Shown: positions 17,152-29,143 of the stretch, piece by piece
Position numbering within the stretch: position 1 is the first letter of the stretch
Layout of the letters: each line of letters starts with the position of its first letter
NCBI RefSeq assembly: GCF_014650115.1
Contig: NZ_BMUI01000004.1
Location: forward strand, 1 to 64,000
Length of the DNA stretch: 64,000 nucleotides
Direction: 5' to 3'
Source of the DNA: Streptomyces olivaceoviridis
GTDB taxonomy: Bacteria; Actinomycetota; Actinomycetes; Streptomycetales; Streptomycetaceae
Translations under genes and position numbers: made by a program
Notes under the pieces: generated by a model
Told to the model about the DNA's origin: nothing
The model's database searches: none
Seen by the model: only the letters and a program-made list of their open reading frames with translations

Positions 17152-18978
17152 TCAGCCGCCGTAGGCGCCCGACGCGGTCAGCCGCAGGGCCGTGTCGATC
17201 AGCGGGACGTGGCTGAACGCCTGCGGGAAGTTGCCCACCTGGCGCTTCAGGCGCGGGTCCCACTCCTCGGCGAGCAGACCGAGGTCGTTGCGCAGCGCGA
17301 GGAGCTTCTCGAACAGCTTGCGGGCCTCGTCCACCCGGCCGATCATCGCCAGGTCGTCCGCCATCCAGAACGAGCAGGCCAGGAACGCGCCCTCGTCACC
17401 CGGCAGGCCGTCGACGCCCTCGCGGTCGCCCTCCGTCGGGTAGCGCAGGATGAACCCGTCCGGGGTGGACAGCTCGCGCTGGATGGCCTCGATGGTGCCG
17501 ATCACCCGCTTGTCGTCCGGCGGCAGGAAGCCCATCTGCGGGATGAGCAGCAGGGAGGCGTCCAGCTCCTGGGAGCCGTAGGACTGGGTGAAGGTGTTGC
17601 GCTCCTTGTCGTAGCCCTTCTCGCACACGTCCCGGTGGATGTCGTCGCGCAGTTCCTTCCAGCGCTCCAGCGGGCCGTCCGCGTCGCCGGACTCGATCAG
17701 CTTGATCGTGCGGTCGACGGCGACCCAGGCCATCACCTTGGAGTGCACGAAGTGCCGGCGCGGGCCGCGCACCTCCCAGATGCCCTCGTCCGGCTCCTGC
17801 CAGTGGTCCTCCAGGTAGCGGATCAGCTTCAGCTGGAGCAGGGAGGCGTAGTCGTTGCGGGCGAGCCCGGTCATGTGGCCCAGGTGCAGGGCCTCGGTGA
17901 CCTCGCCGTACACGTCCAGCTGGAGCTGGTGCGCGGCGCCGTTGCCGACCCGGACCGGGGCCGAGGACTCGTAGCCGGGCAGCCAGTCCAGTTCGGCCTC
18001 GCCCAGCTCGCGCTCACCGGCGATGCCGTACATGATCTGGAGGTTCTCCGGGTCGCCGGCGACCGCGCGCAGCAGCCACTCGCGCCAGGCGCGGGCCTCC
18101 TCGCGGTAGCCCGTGCGCAGCAGCGAGGACAGGGTGATCGCCGCGTCCCGCAGCCAGGTGTAGCGGTAGTCCCAGTTGCGCACGCCCCCGATGTCCTCGG
18201 GCAGGGAGGTCGTCGGGGCCGCGACGATGCCGCCCGTGGGGGCGTAGGTCAGCGCCTTCAGGGTGATCAGCGAGCGGATCACCGCCTCGCGGTACGGCCC
18301 GTGGTATGTACAGTGCTCGACCCACTCGCGCCAGAAGTCCTCCGTCGCCTCCAGCGAGCCCTCCGGCTCCGGCAGCGGCGGCGGCTGCTTGTGCGAGGGC
18401 TGCCAGGAGATGGTGAACGCGATCCGGTCACCGGGGGCGACCGTGAAGTCGGCGTACGTGGTGAGCGCCTTGCCGTAGGTCTCGGCCTCGGTGTCGAACC
18501 ACACCGAGTCCGGTCCGGCGACGGCGACCGTGCGCCCCTCGTGCTTGTGCACCCACGGCACCACCCGGCCGTAGGAGAACCGCATCCGCAGGGCCGAGCG
18601 CATCGGGACCCGGCCGGTGACGCCCTCCACGATCCGGATGAGCTGCGGGGCGCCGTCACGCGGGGGCATGAAATCGGTCACACGGACCGTGCCGCGCGGG
18701 GTGTCCCACTCGGATTCCAGGATCAGCGAGTCGCCGCGGTAGCTGCGCCGGGCGGCCGTGGGCGGCTTGGCGTCGGCGGCGTGCGCCGGTCCGAGCCGCC
18801 AGAATCCGTGCTCCTCGGTGCCCAGCAGGCCGGCGAAGACGGCATGCGAGTCGAAGCGGGGCAGGCACAGCCAGTCCACCGTGCCATCCCGGCAGACCAG
18901 CGCCGCGGTCTGCATGTCTCCGATGAGTGCGTAGTCTTCGATGCGCCCGGCCACGTGCAACTCCAGTCGAACGGCCAC
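17152..18978 (-). CDS. glycoside hydrolase family 15 (glucoamylase/trehalase type)
   Basis: This 608-aa cytosolic enzyme has the N-terminal beta-sandwich typical of actinomycete GH15 (RIEDYALIGDMQTAALV, VDWLCLPRFDSHAVFAGLLG) and the (alpha/alpha)6 catalytic barrel with GGVRNWDYRYTWLRDAA and LDWLPGYE. Mycobacterial members of this subgroup act as trehalases, others as glucoamylases. The GTG at 18978 was chosen because the family N-terminus starts a few residues later; the open frame running on to 19461 has no coding character. There is no secretion signal. Confidence 0.85.
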   Translation of the reverse strand: MAVRLELHVAGRIEDYALIGDMQTAALVCRDGTVDWLCLPRFDSHAVFAGLLGTEEHGFWRLGPAHAADAKPPTAARRSYRGDSLILESEWDTPRGTVRVTDFMPPRDGAPQLIRIVEGVTGRVPMRSALRMRFSYGRVVPWVHKHEGRTVAVAGPDSVWFDTEAETYGKALTTYADFTVAPGDRIAFTISWQPSHKQPPPLPEPEGSLEATEDFWREWVEHCTYHGPYREAVIRSLITLKALTYAPTGGIVAAPTTSLPEDIGGVRNWDYRYTWLRDAAITLSSLLRTGYREEARAWREWLLRAVAGDPENLQIMYGIAGERELGEAELDWLPGYESSAPVRVGNGAAHQLQLDVYGEVTEALHLGHMTGLARNDYASLLQLKLIRYLEDHWQEPDEGIWEVRGPRRHFVHSKVMAWVAVDRTIKLIESGDADGPLERWKELRDDIHRDVCEKGYDKERNTFTQSYGSQELDASLLLIPQMGFLPPDDKRVIGTIEAIQRELSTPDGFILRYPTEGDREGVDGLPGDEGAFLACSFWMADDLAMIGRVDEARKLFEKLLALRNDLGLLAEEWDPRLKRQVGNFPQAFSHVPLIDTALRLTASGAYGG

Positions 18979-19496
18979 GTCACACCCCCGCGCAGGGGGC
19001 TGTCGCTTAGTGCGGTCAAGGGATCTTGTTAAGCGTCGTTGAGCGGTGAAGCAAAGCAGCCCGCCGAGCCCTGAGGCAACACGACAGTCTTTGCTCAACG
19101 AACTGCCGCGCTCTCGTTGTTCCGGGTGATGTTGGCGGGGGTGTGCCGTCGTTCCGGCCGGGCTCGGCAGCCAATGTCCGAGCAGGATACGACGCACGTA
19201 GATGATCTGCGTGCCGCTCCGGGCAACCTGTGTGGGCCGAACGAGTGAGCACCGGGTGATGACGGTGTGTCCACGGGATGACCCGAGTGACACCTGTGAC
19301 CTCTGTGGCGGCCCGCTGTGCCCGGGCGAGTGCGAAGAGTGGCCGGGAGCCATCTCGCCCAGGCGCTGATACGCTGGTAGCCCGTGGACCGGTGGGAGAA
19401 AAACCCCCGAACCGCAGCGACGGCACCCCCGGAAAGACTCGGGAGGGTCGCCGTATCGCACCCCCAGACCGCGACCACGGGAGCCCCCTCTTGGCC
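18979..19496. other. 518-bp intergenic region between divergent GH15 and pyrG genes
   Basis: This stretch holds both divergent promoters but no convincing gene. Towards pyrG, TACGCT at 19370-19375 could be a -10. The sequence is less GC-biased around 19010-19100, consistent with the GH15 promoter on the minus strand. No riboswitch or attenuator of the Bacillus pyrG type is recognised. Confidence 0.4.
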
Positions 19497-21146
<1,650 letters not shown>

Positions 21147-21164
21147 CACACCAGTTGTACGGTG

Positions 21165-21207
21165 GCCGGGGTGCGAACCTTCAAGGGTGAGCGCCCCGGC
21201 TTTCTTT
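21165..21207 (+). terminator. pyrG terminator
   Basis: A 10-bp stem (21165-21174 with 21191-21200; GCCGGGGTGC/GCGCCCCGGC with one G-T pair) is followed by TTTCTTT. This is one of the few hairpins in the window with a real T-tract. Confidence 0.75.
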
Positions 21208-21247
21208 GTCGGCCGGTTCGTTCGGAAAGCGTGTGGAAGGACAGGGC

Positions 21248-21874
21248 ATGACGATCAAGGACACCCCCGAGGAATGGGAGATCCGGGCCACGGACACCCC
21301 CTTCGTGGGCAACAAGACCTCCGTCCGCACGGACGACGTGGTCATGCCCGACGGGTCGGTGGCCCGCCGTGACTACCAGGTCCACCCCGGCTCCGTGGCC
21401 GTCCTCGCCCTGGACGAGGAGGACCGGGTGCTGCTGATCAACCAGTACCGGCACCCGGTGCGGCAGAAGCTGTGGGAGATCCCGGCCGGGCTGCTGGACG
21501 TGCCCGGCGAGAACCCGCTGCACGCCGCGCAGCGGGAGCTTTACGAGGAGGCGCACGTCAAGGCCGAGGACTGGCGGGTGCTGACCGACGTGTACACCAC
21601 CCCGGGCGGCTGCGACGAGGCCGTACGGATCTTCCTGGCCCGCGGCCTGTCCGACGCCGAGGGCGAGCGCTTCGCGGCGGAGCACGAGGAGACCGACATG
21701 CAGCACGCGCGCGTGCCGGTCGGGGAACTGGTGCGCCGCGTCCTGGCCGGGGACCTGCACAACAACTGCCTCGTGGTGGGCGTGCTCTCCCTGGTCGCCG
21801 CCCGTGGCGGGGACGGCCTGGACGCGCTGCGCCCCGCTGACGCGCCCTGGCCCGCGCGCCCCTTCGAGAACTGA
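21248..21874 (+). CDS. NUDIX hydrolase (ADP-ribose pyrophosphatase type)
   Basis: This 208-aa protein has the Nudix box AGLLDVPGENPLHAAQRELY followed by EE, with VLLINQYRHPVRQKLWEIPAG upstream, typical of ADP-ribose pyrophosphatases. It likely hydrolyses ADP-ribose or related nucleoside diphosphates. The normally conserved Gly after the EE pair is His here (EEAHV), a feature seen in some ADPRase subgroups. ATG 21248 is preceded by GGAAGGA. It lies downstream of the pyrG terminator and so is probably independently transcribed. Confidence 0.9.
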   Translation: MTIKDTPEEWEIRATDTPFVGNKTSVRTDDVVMPDGSVARRDYQVHPGSVAVLALDEEDRVLLINQYRHPVRQKLWEIPAGLLDVPGENPLHAAQRELYEEAHVKAEDWRVLTDVYTTPGGCDEAVRIFLARGLSDAEGERFAAEHEETDMQHARVPVGELVRRVLAGDLHNNCLVVGVLSLVAARGGDGLDALRPADAPWPARPFEN

Positions 21875-21880
21875 CCCGGC

Positions 21881-21938
21881 CCGTCCGGGACCCGACCGGA
21901 CCCGACCGGACCCGTCCGGTCCTCCCGGTCCTCCCGGT
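21881..21938. repeat. short GC-rich tandem repeat
   Basis: Units of the form CCCGACCGGA (21891-21900 and 21901-21910, exact) continue as variants CCCGTCCGGT and CCTCCCGGT through 21938. The array follows the NUDIX stop codon by 7 bp; its two halves are partly complementary and could fold as an imperfect terminator. Confidence 0.6.
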
Positions 21939-21943
21939 GTGAC

Positions 21944-21968
21944 GATCGCCTGATCCGATCGGGCGATC
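21944..21968. promoter_or_regulatory. inverted repeat upstream of the AfsR-like gene
   Basis: GATCGCC (21944-21950) and GGCGATC (21962-21968) are perfect inverted 7-mers separated by 11 bp, with GATCCGATC in the middle. It lies 110 bp before the GTG of the next gene and is a candidate operator. No adjacent regulator identifies the binder. Confidence 0.35.
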
Positions 21969-22078
21969 CCCCCGCCGTGCTCTTCCCGGAACGTCGCAGA
22001 GCGTGAACTAGGCTCTTCAACGCCCGTATCGGAAGACACCGGCGGGCTTGCGCGTGCGGTGGGACGGGAGTGTGGCCC

Positions 22079-24139
22079 GTGACGGATCAGGCGGTGGACC
22101 CAGACGGTGCGGAGCGGACCGCGCACCCGGCCAGGGAGGACCGATTCCTGGGCCGGACGCGGGAGTTGAAGGAACTGCGCGCCGACATCGAGCGCGCCGG
22201 ACTGGACACCCTCTCCGGCCGCAAGGCCCCCCGCGCGCGCGTGCTCCTCATCGCCGGCCGCCCCGGCTCCGGCCGCACCCGCCTCGCCGAGCAGCTCGTC
22301 CGGCAGGTCGCCGGCCGCTACCCCGACGGAGTGCTGCGGGCCCGGCTCAGCGAGCCCGGCGGCACGCCGGTGCCCGTCGAGCAGGCCGCCCGCGACCTGC
22401 TCGCCGCGCTGGAGCTGCCCGCCCCCGCCGGCGCCGCCGAGGACGACCTGGCCGCTGCCCTGCGCGCCGCCCTCGCCGGCCGGCGGATGCTGCTCCTGCT
22501 CGACGACGCGGCCGGCGCCGAGCAGGTCGACGCGCTGCTCCCGGACGCCCCGGACTGCCTGGTGGTGGCCGTCTCCGGCGGCCCGCTCACCGGTATCGCG
22601 GACGTCCGCCCCTGCACGCTCGGCGGCCTCGACACCAAGTCCGCGGTGGAACTGCTCACCGGCTACGCCGGCTCCGTCCGCGTCACCGTCGACCCGCGCT
22701 CCGCGGAGAGCCTGGTCGAGGCATGCCACGGCCACCCGGCCGCGCTGGTGCTGGCCGGCGGCTGGCTGGCCGCCCGCCCCCAGGCCGCCGTCTCCGACCT
22801 CGCCAAGCGGCTGCACACCGACGGCGGCGCGGACGGCACCCCGCTGTCCCGCGTCTTCCGGCTCGTGTACGACCAGCTGCCCGGCCCGGCCGCGCGCGTC
22901 CTGCGACTGCTATGCCTGGCCCCGGCCGGCCTGGCCGACCCGCACACCGCCTCGGCGCTCGCCGGCTGCTCGGTCGACGCCGCCCGCGCCACCCTGGACG
23001 ACCTCGTCGGCCTCGGCCTGCTGCGCGCGCTGGACTCCCCGCTGCCCCAGTACGAGGTCCCCGGCTGTCTGCACCCGCTGCTGCGCGCCCTGGCCGAGGC
23101 CCAGGAGCGGCCCGCCGAGTTGCAGCTGGCCCGGGCCCGGATGCTGGAGCGGACGGTACGGCTGCTCCAGTCCTGCCGGGCGATCACCGAGACCGACAGC
23201 CCGCAGGCCCGGGAGAAGCTGAGCGGCCTGCCCCCCGCGCTGCGCTTCCCGACCCCGCGGGCCGCCGCCGACTGGCTGCGCATCCGGCGGCCCGCCCTGC
23301 TGGCGTCCGCGCGCCTCGCGGTGGCCGACGGCGAGCTGGACACCCTCGCCCGGCGGCTGATGTCCCAGCTGGTCAGGGCCCTGGCCGCGCATGTCGGCAC
23401 GCAGGCCGCCGCACCCGACCTGTACGGCCTGCACGGCCTCGTCCTGGACGTCGCCGAGCGGCGCGGGCTGCCCCGGGAGAAGGCCGCGGCCCTGCTGAAC
23501 CTGGGCGATCTGGACGCGCAGACCGGCCGGACCCGGGAGGCGCTGGTCCGCTTCCGGGCCGCGCTGGACGCCGGACGCGAGGCGAACGACCCGTACGCGA
23601 CCGGCCGCGCGATGGAATCCGTAGGCGGCGCGTACCAGGAGCTGGGGGACCACGACCGGGCCGCCGACTGGTTCGGCCGGGCGCTGGCCGAGCGGCTGGC
23701 CCGGGGGGAGCACCCGGAGGCGGCCCGGCTGTACGGCCGTATCGGCACGGCCCACACCTACGCGGGCCGTTACGGGGAGGCGCTGCGGAACTGGCGGGCC
23801 GCCCTCGCCGGCTACCGCAGGAGCGGCGATGTCGCCGCGAGCGCGCGGGCGTTGAGCGAGATCGCCCGGGTGCAGGAGTACGCGGGGCGGCCCGAGGAGT
23901 CGCTGCGCACCTGCCAGGAGGCCGTGGAGTGGGCGCGGCGCGCCGAGGACGCGCGGTTGCAGGCCGCACTCCAGCTGCGGCTCGCCGACACCCTGGACCG
24001 GCTGGGCGACCCCGCGTCGGCCCGCCTGCACCGCGCGGCGGCAGAGCGCATGCTGGGTGAGGAGCCACCGGAAGAGGACGCACAGCCGGAACACGACGCT
24101 AACGCCTGCGAAATCCGTAGTGGTCCCAGCGAAGATTGA
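22079..24139 (+). CDS. AfsR-like NTPase with TPR repeats
   Basis: This 686-aa STAND-type protein lacks the SARP DNA-binding domain of AfsR. Residues ~15-130 form the NTPase core with P-loop IAGRPGSGRTRLAEQL and Walker B RRMLLLLDDA; a winged-helix-like region follows (~240-350), then TPRs at ~420-660 (AAALLNLGDLDAQTGRTREA, ESVGGAYQELGDHDRAADWF). The invariant P-loop Lys is Arg here. GTG 22079 has GGGAG 8 nt upstream. Members act as signalling scaffolds; no target is apparent. Confidence 0.82.
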   Translation: MTDQAVDPDGAERTAHPAREDRFLGRTRELKELRADIERAGLDTLSGRKAPRARVLLIAGRPGSGRTRLAEQLVRQVAGRYPDGVLRARLSEPGGTPVPVEQAARDLLAALELPAPAGAAEDDLAAALRAALAGRRMLLLLDDAAGAEQVDALLPDAPDCLVVAVSGGPLTGIADVRPCTLGGLDTKSAVELLTGYAGSVRVTVDPRSAESLVEACHGHPAALVLAGGWLAARPQAAVSDLAKRLHTDGGADGTPLSRVFRLVYDQLPGPAARVLRLLCLAPAGLADPHTASALAGCSVDAARATLDDLVGLGLLRALDSPLPQYEVPGCLHPLLRALAEAQERPAELQLARARMLERTVRLLQSCRAITETDSPQAREKLSGLPPALRFPTPRAAADWLRIRRPALLASARLAVADGELDTLARRLMSQLVRALAAHVGTQAAAPDLYGLHGLVLDVAERRGLPREKAAALLNLGDLDAQTGRTREALVRFRAALDAGREANDPYATGRAMESVGGAYQELGDHDRAADWFGRALAERLARGEHPEAARLYGRIGTAHTYAGRYGEALRNWRAALAGYRRSGDVAASARALSEIARVQEYAGRPEESLRTCQEAVEWARRAEDARLQAALQLRLADTLDRLGDPASARLHRAAAERMLGEEPPEEDAQPEHDANACEIRSGPSED

Positions 24140-24278
24140 TGCAATGGAAGGCTAGACAGCCGGAACGCCTTCATTAGACTGGCTCTGCCGCTCGTTCTCC
24201 TGCGGTGTCTCCCGGTGTGCCCCCGCATGTCTGGGTACGTCTGTATTGCACCCCCATACCCCCTCTGAGCCAAGGACC

Positions 24279-25403
<1,125 letters not shown>

Positions 25404-25443
25404 CCCAAAAGGCGATTCGTCAACACGGCTCGTCAACAGCGCG

Positions 25444-25482
25444 CACCCGGCCGGACCTTGCCCGACAAGGTCCGGCCGGGTG
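25444..25482 (+). terminator. ald terminator hairpin
   Basis: A perfect 17-bp stem (25444-25460 with 25466-25482; ACCCGGCCGGACCTTG) closes a 5-nt loop, 40 nt after the ald stop. No strong T-tract follows. Confidence 0.8.
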
Positions 25483-25637
25483 TGTGTATGGTCACTTTGC
25501 GGCTCTCGGTCAACTCGCCTCGAACGTAACCCTTCGACCGATTCGCACACCGGTGAAACCTGTCGTGCGACGGCCGTACGCCCTTGACAGCGGGATGTTT
25601 CATTGCCGACACATCGGGCCGGGTCCGGCGGATTGTG

Positions 25638-25667
25638 TTGCTGCGGACGCCCGACACGCCATAGAGT
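25638..25667 (+). promoter_or_regulatory. candidate promoter of the ParA-scpAB operon
   Basis: TTGCTG (25638-25643) and TAGAGT (25662-25667) with an 18-bp spacer resemble a housekeeping promoter. An alternative -35 TTGACA occurs at 25584-25589 but lacks a good -10. The spacer from ald to the ParA gene (25404-25740) contains only the ald terminator and these elements. Confidence 0.4.
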
Positions 25668-25740
25668 CGCCAACCGTCGGCATGGTGCCACGCTGACCTT
25701 GTCTAGAAGTTTCCTGGTCACCAAGGAGGTAAGACGACTT

Positions 25741-26916
25741 GTGAATGAGTCGACATTTTCTCCCGGGGGTGGTCAACCAGGAATGCCTGCACGGGGCCAG
25801 GGCCCCGCGGGATTCGAGGCTGTCGGCTCCGTAGCTGTGCGCACCTTCGCAGCCCACCAGAGTTCCGGTCCGCAGGCGGCCGGGACAGCACACCAGAGCA
25901 TGGATGGCCATCACGTGAACGCCATGGCCGGCGACGGAAGTGGCGCGCCCCACAACCAATTCGCCGACTACGACGAACTGCCCGAGGGGCACTTCTACGA
26001 CCCCGACGCCGAGTACGAGCCCGATCCCGAGTACGCGGCCACGCTCGCGCCCGACGCGGCCCGCCAGCGCCGTGAGCGCATCGGCCCGACCGGACGCCCG
26101 CTGCCGTACTTCCCGATCCCGGGCCCGCTGACCGACCACGGCCCCGCGACGATCATCGCGATGTGCAACCAGAAGGGCGGCGTCGGCAAGACGACGTCGA
26201 CCATCAACCTGGGTGCCGCGCTCGCGGAGTACGGCCGGCGCGTGCTGCTCGTGGACTTCGACCCGCAGGGCGCGCTGTCGGTCGGTCTCGGCGTCAACCC
26301 GATGGAGCTGGACCTCACCGTCTACAACCTGCTCATGGAGCGGGGCATGTCCGCGGACGAGGTCCTGCTGAAGACGGCGGTCCCCAACATGGACCTGCTG
26401 CCGTCCAACATCGACCTGTCGGCCGCCGAGGTCCAGCTGGTCTCCGAGGTCGCGCGCGAGTCGACGCTCCAGCGGGCCCTGAAGCCCCTGCTGCCCGACT
26501 ACGACTACATCGTGATCGACTGCCAGCCCTCGCTCGGCCTGCTCACCGTCAACGCGCTGACGGCCGCGCACAAGGTGATCGTGCCGCTGGAGTGCGAGTT
26601 CTTCGCCCTGCGCGGTGTGGCCCTGCTGACCGAGACCATCGAGAAGGTCCAGGAACGGCTCAACCCCGAGCTGGAGCTCGACGGCATCCTCGCCACGATG
26701 TACGACTCGCGCACGGTCCACAGCCGCGAGGTGCTGGCCCGCGTGGTCGAGGCCTTCGACGACCACGTCTACCACACGGTCATCGGCCGCACGGTCCGCT
26801 TCCCGGAGACCACGGTCGCCGGTGAGCCGATCACCACGTACGCCTCCAACTCCGTCGGTGCCGCCGCCTACCGCCAGCTCGCCAGGGAGGTGCTCGCCCG
26901 GTGTCACGCCGAGTGA
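25741..26916 (+). CDS. ParA/Soj-family ATPase (scpAB-linked)
   Basis: This 391-aa protein has a ~140-residue low-complexity N-terminal extension (FADYDELPEGHFYDPDAEYE), then a deviant-Walker ParA domain: CNQKGGVGKTTSTINLGAAL, LLVDFDPQGALSVGLG and DYDYIVIDCQPSLGLLTVNA. GTG 25741 follows a perfect AAGGAGGT (25723-25730). It overlaps the next gene by GTGA and heads an operon with a ribbon-helix-helix protein, scpA, scpB and rluB. Unlike the oriC-proximal parAB locus there is no ParB. The gene likely positions a DNA or condensin-related cargo; its target is unproven. Confidence 0.9.
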   Translation: MNESTFSPGGGQPGMPARGQGPAGFEAVGSVAVRTFAAHQSSGPQAAGTAHQSMDGHHVNAMAGDGSGAPHNQFADYDELPEGHFYDPDAEYEPDPEYAATLAPDAARQRRERIGPTGRPLPYFPIPGPLTDHGPATIIAMCNQKGGVGKTTSTINLGAALAEYGRRVLLVDFDPQGALSVGLGVNPMELDLTVYNLLMERGMSADEVLLKTAVPNMDLLPSNIDLSAAEVQLVSEVARESTLQRALKPLLPDYDYIVIDCQPSLGLLTVNALTAAHKVIVPLECEFFALRGVALLTETIEKVQERLNPELELDGILATMYDSRTVHSREVLARVVEAFDDHVYHTVIGRTVRFPETTVAGEPITTYASNSVGAAAYRQLAREVLARCHAE

Positions 26917-27449
26917 GTCTGCCCGGGGCCGACGAACTGTTCCGCACGACCGGGGGGATGGCGCTCCAGCCGTCCACGCCCCGCCGCGCGGCCAACGGCG
27001 AGGCCCGGGTGCCGGCTCCCGCGGGGGAGAGCGACGAGGTGGCCGCCGCCGAGGACGCACCGCAGTCGGTGCCCGTCCAGAGCGGTGACGGGGAGGGCGC
27101 GGAGCACGTGGCGGTGGAGGCCGATCCGGCCGAGGCCGGCGAGTCCCGCACCCGCCCGGCGCGCCGGCAGGCGGCGCAGGAAGGTTCTGCCGCCGCGCAG
27201 CCGCGCAAGCGCGGCCGGTCGGCGGCCCGGCGGCCCAGCGGACGCGAGCGGCACGACGAGAAGATCACCGTCTACGTCTCCGCCGAGGAGCTGATGGACC
27301 TGGAGCACGCGCGACTGGTGCTCCGCGGCGAGCACGGGCTCGCGGTGGACCGCGGGCGGATCGTCCGCGAGGCGGTGGCCGTGGTCCTGGCCGACCTGGA
27401 GTCCCGTGGGGACGCGAGCATCCTCGTACGACGGCTGCGCGGGCGGTAG
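26913..27449 (+). CDS. hypothetical protein with C-terminal ribbon-helix-helix-like domain
   Basis: This 178-aa protein has an Ala/Glu/Pro-rich disordered N-terminal two-thirds. Its C-terminal ~60 residues have a beta strand (EKITVYVSAEE) followed by two helices (LMDLEHARLVLRGEHG and DRGRIVREAVAVVLADLE), the pattern of MetJ/Arc-type DNA-binding folds. The start GTG 26913 overlaps the ParA stop; GTG 26901 is also in frame. ParA ATPases often pair with ribbon-helix-helix centromere-binding proteins (ParG, Omega), so this is a candidate ParA partner. Confidence 0.75.
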   Translation: MSLPGADELFRTTGGMALQPSTPRRAANGEARVPAPAGESDEVAAAEDAPQSVPVQSGDGEGAEHVAVEADPAEAGESRTRPARRQAAQEGSAAAQPRKRGRSAARRPSGRERHDEKITVYVSAEELMDLEHARLVLRGEHGLAVDRGRIVREAVAVVLADLESRGDASILVRRLRGR

Positions 27450-27466
27450 CGATAGCCTGCGGGGCT

Positions 27467-28483
27467 ATGACCTCGAACGGAGCCCCTGCCCCCGGCGCGT
27501 CCGCCGGTCGTCGGCGTGCGCTGGGGCGAGGGCCGGGAGCCACGCCGGACGAGCCGGCCGCCCTACCGGTCGAGGCTCCCGAACCGGAACCGGAGCTGCC
27601 CGAGCCGGAGCCCGCCGAGCCCGAGGCCGCTGAGCCCGCTGAGTCTGAGCCCGCCGAGCCCGAGCCCGCTTCCGACGGTGTCTTCAAGGTCCGCCTCGCC
27701 AACTTCGAGGGCCCCTTCGACCTGCTCCTCCAGCTGATCTCCAAGCACAAGCTGGACGTCACCGAGGTCGCCCTGTCCAAGGTCACCGACGAGTTCATGG
27801 CGCACATCCGGGCCATGGGACCCGACTGGGACCTGGACCAGACCACGGAGTTCCTGGTCGTCGCGGCCACGCTGCTCGACCTCAAGGCCGCCCGGCTGCT
27901 GCCCGCCGCCGAGGTGGAGGACGAGACCGACCTGGCCCTGCTGGAGGCCCGGGACCTGCTGTTCGCCCGGCTGCTCCAGTACCGCGCCTACAAACAGATC
28001 GCCGACATCTTCGACCGGCGGCTCGACGACGAGGCCCGGCGCCACCCCCGTACCGTCGGCCTCGAACCGCAGCACGCCGAGCTGCTGCCCGAGGTCGTCA
28101 TCAGCATCGGCCCCGAGGGCTTCGCCAGGCTCGCCGTCAGGGCCATGCAGCCCAAGCCCAAGCCGCAGGTCTACGTCGACCACATCCACGCCCCGCTGGT
28201 CAGCGTGCAGGAGCAGGCCGGGATCGTGGTCGCCCGGCTGCGCGAGCTGGGCGAGGCGAGCTTCCGGGCGCTGATCGAGGACACCGACGACACGCTCACC
28301 GTCGTGGCGCGGTTCCTCGCCCTGCTGGAGCTGTACCGGGAGAAGGCCGTGGCCCTGGAGCAGGAGGCCGCGCTCGGGGAGCTGAGCGTGCGCTGGACCG
28401 GCGGGGACACGGACGCGGCGCCCATGGTCACGGACGAGTTCGACCGGCCGCCCGAGCCGCCCAAGGAGGAGAAGAAGCCGTGA
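27467..28483 (+). CDS. scpA: segregation and condensation protein A
   Basis: This 338-aa kleisin of the SMC-ScpAB complex has a ~65-residue Pro/Glu repeat leader (EPEPELPEPEPAEPEAAEPA) not typical of short ScpA proteins. The conserved ScpA N-domain follows (VRLANFEGPFDLLLQLISKH) and a C-terminal winged helix at ~250-320. ATG 27467 has no clear ribosome-binding site, but TAGCCT at 27453-27458 could be the -10 of an extra leaderless promoter. It is coupled by GTGA overlap to scpB. Confidence 0.92.
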   Translation: MTSNGAPAPGASAGRRRALGRGPGATPDEPAALPVEAPEPEPELPEPEPAEPEAAEPAESEPAEPEPASDGVFKVRLANFEGPFDLLLQLISKHKLDVTEVALSKVTDEFMAHIRAMGPDWDLDQTTEFLVVAATLLDLKAARLLPAAEVEDETDLALLEARDLLFARLLQYRAYKQIADIFDRRLDDEARRHPRTVGLEPQHAELLPEVVISIGPEGFARLAVRAMQPKPKPQVYVDHIHAPLVSVQEQAGIVVARLRELGEASFRALIEDTDDTLTVVARFLALLELYREKAVALEQEAALGELSVRWTGGDTDAAPMVTDEFDRPPEPPKEEKKP

Positions 28484-29130
28484 GTGAGCAGACCGCCGAG
28501 GTCCCGGCCGGGCTGCGGACCGTCGCCGACCTCGACCTCAAGCCCGCCCTGGAGGCGATGCTCATGGTCGTGGACGAGCCCGCGACGGAGGAGCACCTGG
28601 CGAAGATCCTGGAGCGGCCCAGGCGGCAGATCGCGGACGCCCTGCGCGAGCTGGCCGACGAGTACACCGTGCAGGGCCGCGGCTTCGAGCTGCGGTTCGT
28701 CGCGGGCGGCTGGCGCTTCTACACCCGCGCCGCCTACGCGCCCGCCGTCGAGCGGCTGGTCCTGGACGGCCAGACCGCCCGGCTCACCCAGGCCGCGCTG
28801 GAGACCCTCGCGGTCGTCGCCTACCGCCAGCCGGTCAGCCGCAGCCGGGTCTCCGCCGTGCGCGGGGTGAACTGCGACGGCGTGATGCGCACCCTCCTCC
28901 AGCGCGGTCTGGTCGAGGAGGCGGGCACGGAACCCGAAACAGGTGCGATCCTGTACAGGACGACGAACTACTTCCTGGAGCGGATGGGCCTGCGCGGCCT
29001 GGACGAGCTCCCGGAGCTCGCGCCCTTCCTCCCGGAGGCGGAGGCGATCGAGGCCGAGACCCAGGAGGGAGTCCCGTCGTTCGACCCGGACGCGCCCGAC
29101 GCGCCCGGCGGTCAGGACGCAGACGACTAA
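28480..29130 (+). CDS. scpB: segregation and condensation protein B
   Basis: This 216-aa protein has two winged-helix domains: LKPALEAMLMVVDEPATEEH and the typical LTQAALETLAVVAYRQPVSR, followed by SRVSAVRGVNCDGVMRTLLQ. ScpB dimers bind ScpA to regulate SMC loading. GTG 28480 overlaps the scpA stop. The C-terminal tail is acidic (Glu/Asp-rich). rluB follows after 13 nt. Confidence 0.93.
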   Translation: MSEQTAEVPAGLRTVADLDLKPALEAMLMVVDEPATEEHLAKILERPRRQIADALRELADEYTVQGRGFELRFVAGGWRFYTRAAYAPAVERLVLDGQTARLTQAALETLAVVAYRQPVSRSRVSAVRGVNCDGVMRTLLQRGLVEEAGTEPETGAILYRTTNYFLERMGLRGLDELPELAPFLPEAEAIEAETQEGVPSFDPDAPDAPGGQDADD

Positions 29131-29143
29131 GACGGAAACCTTG

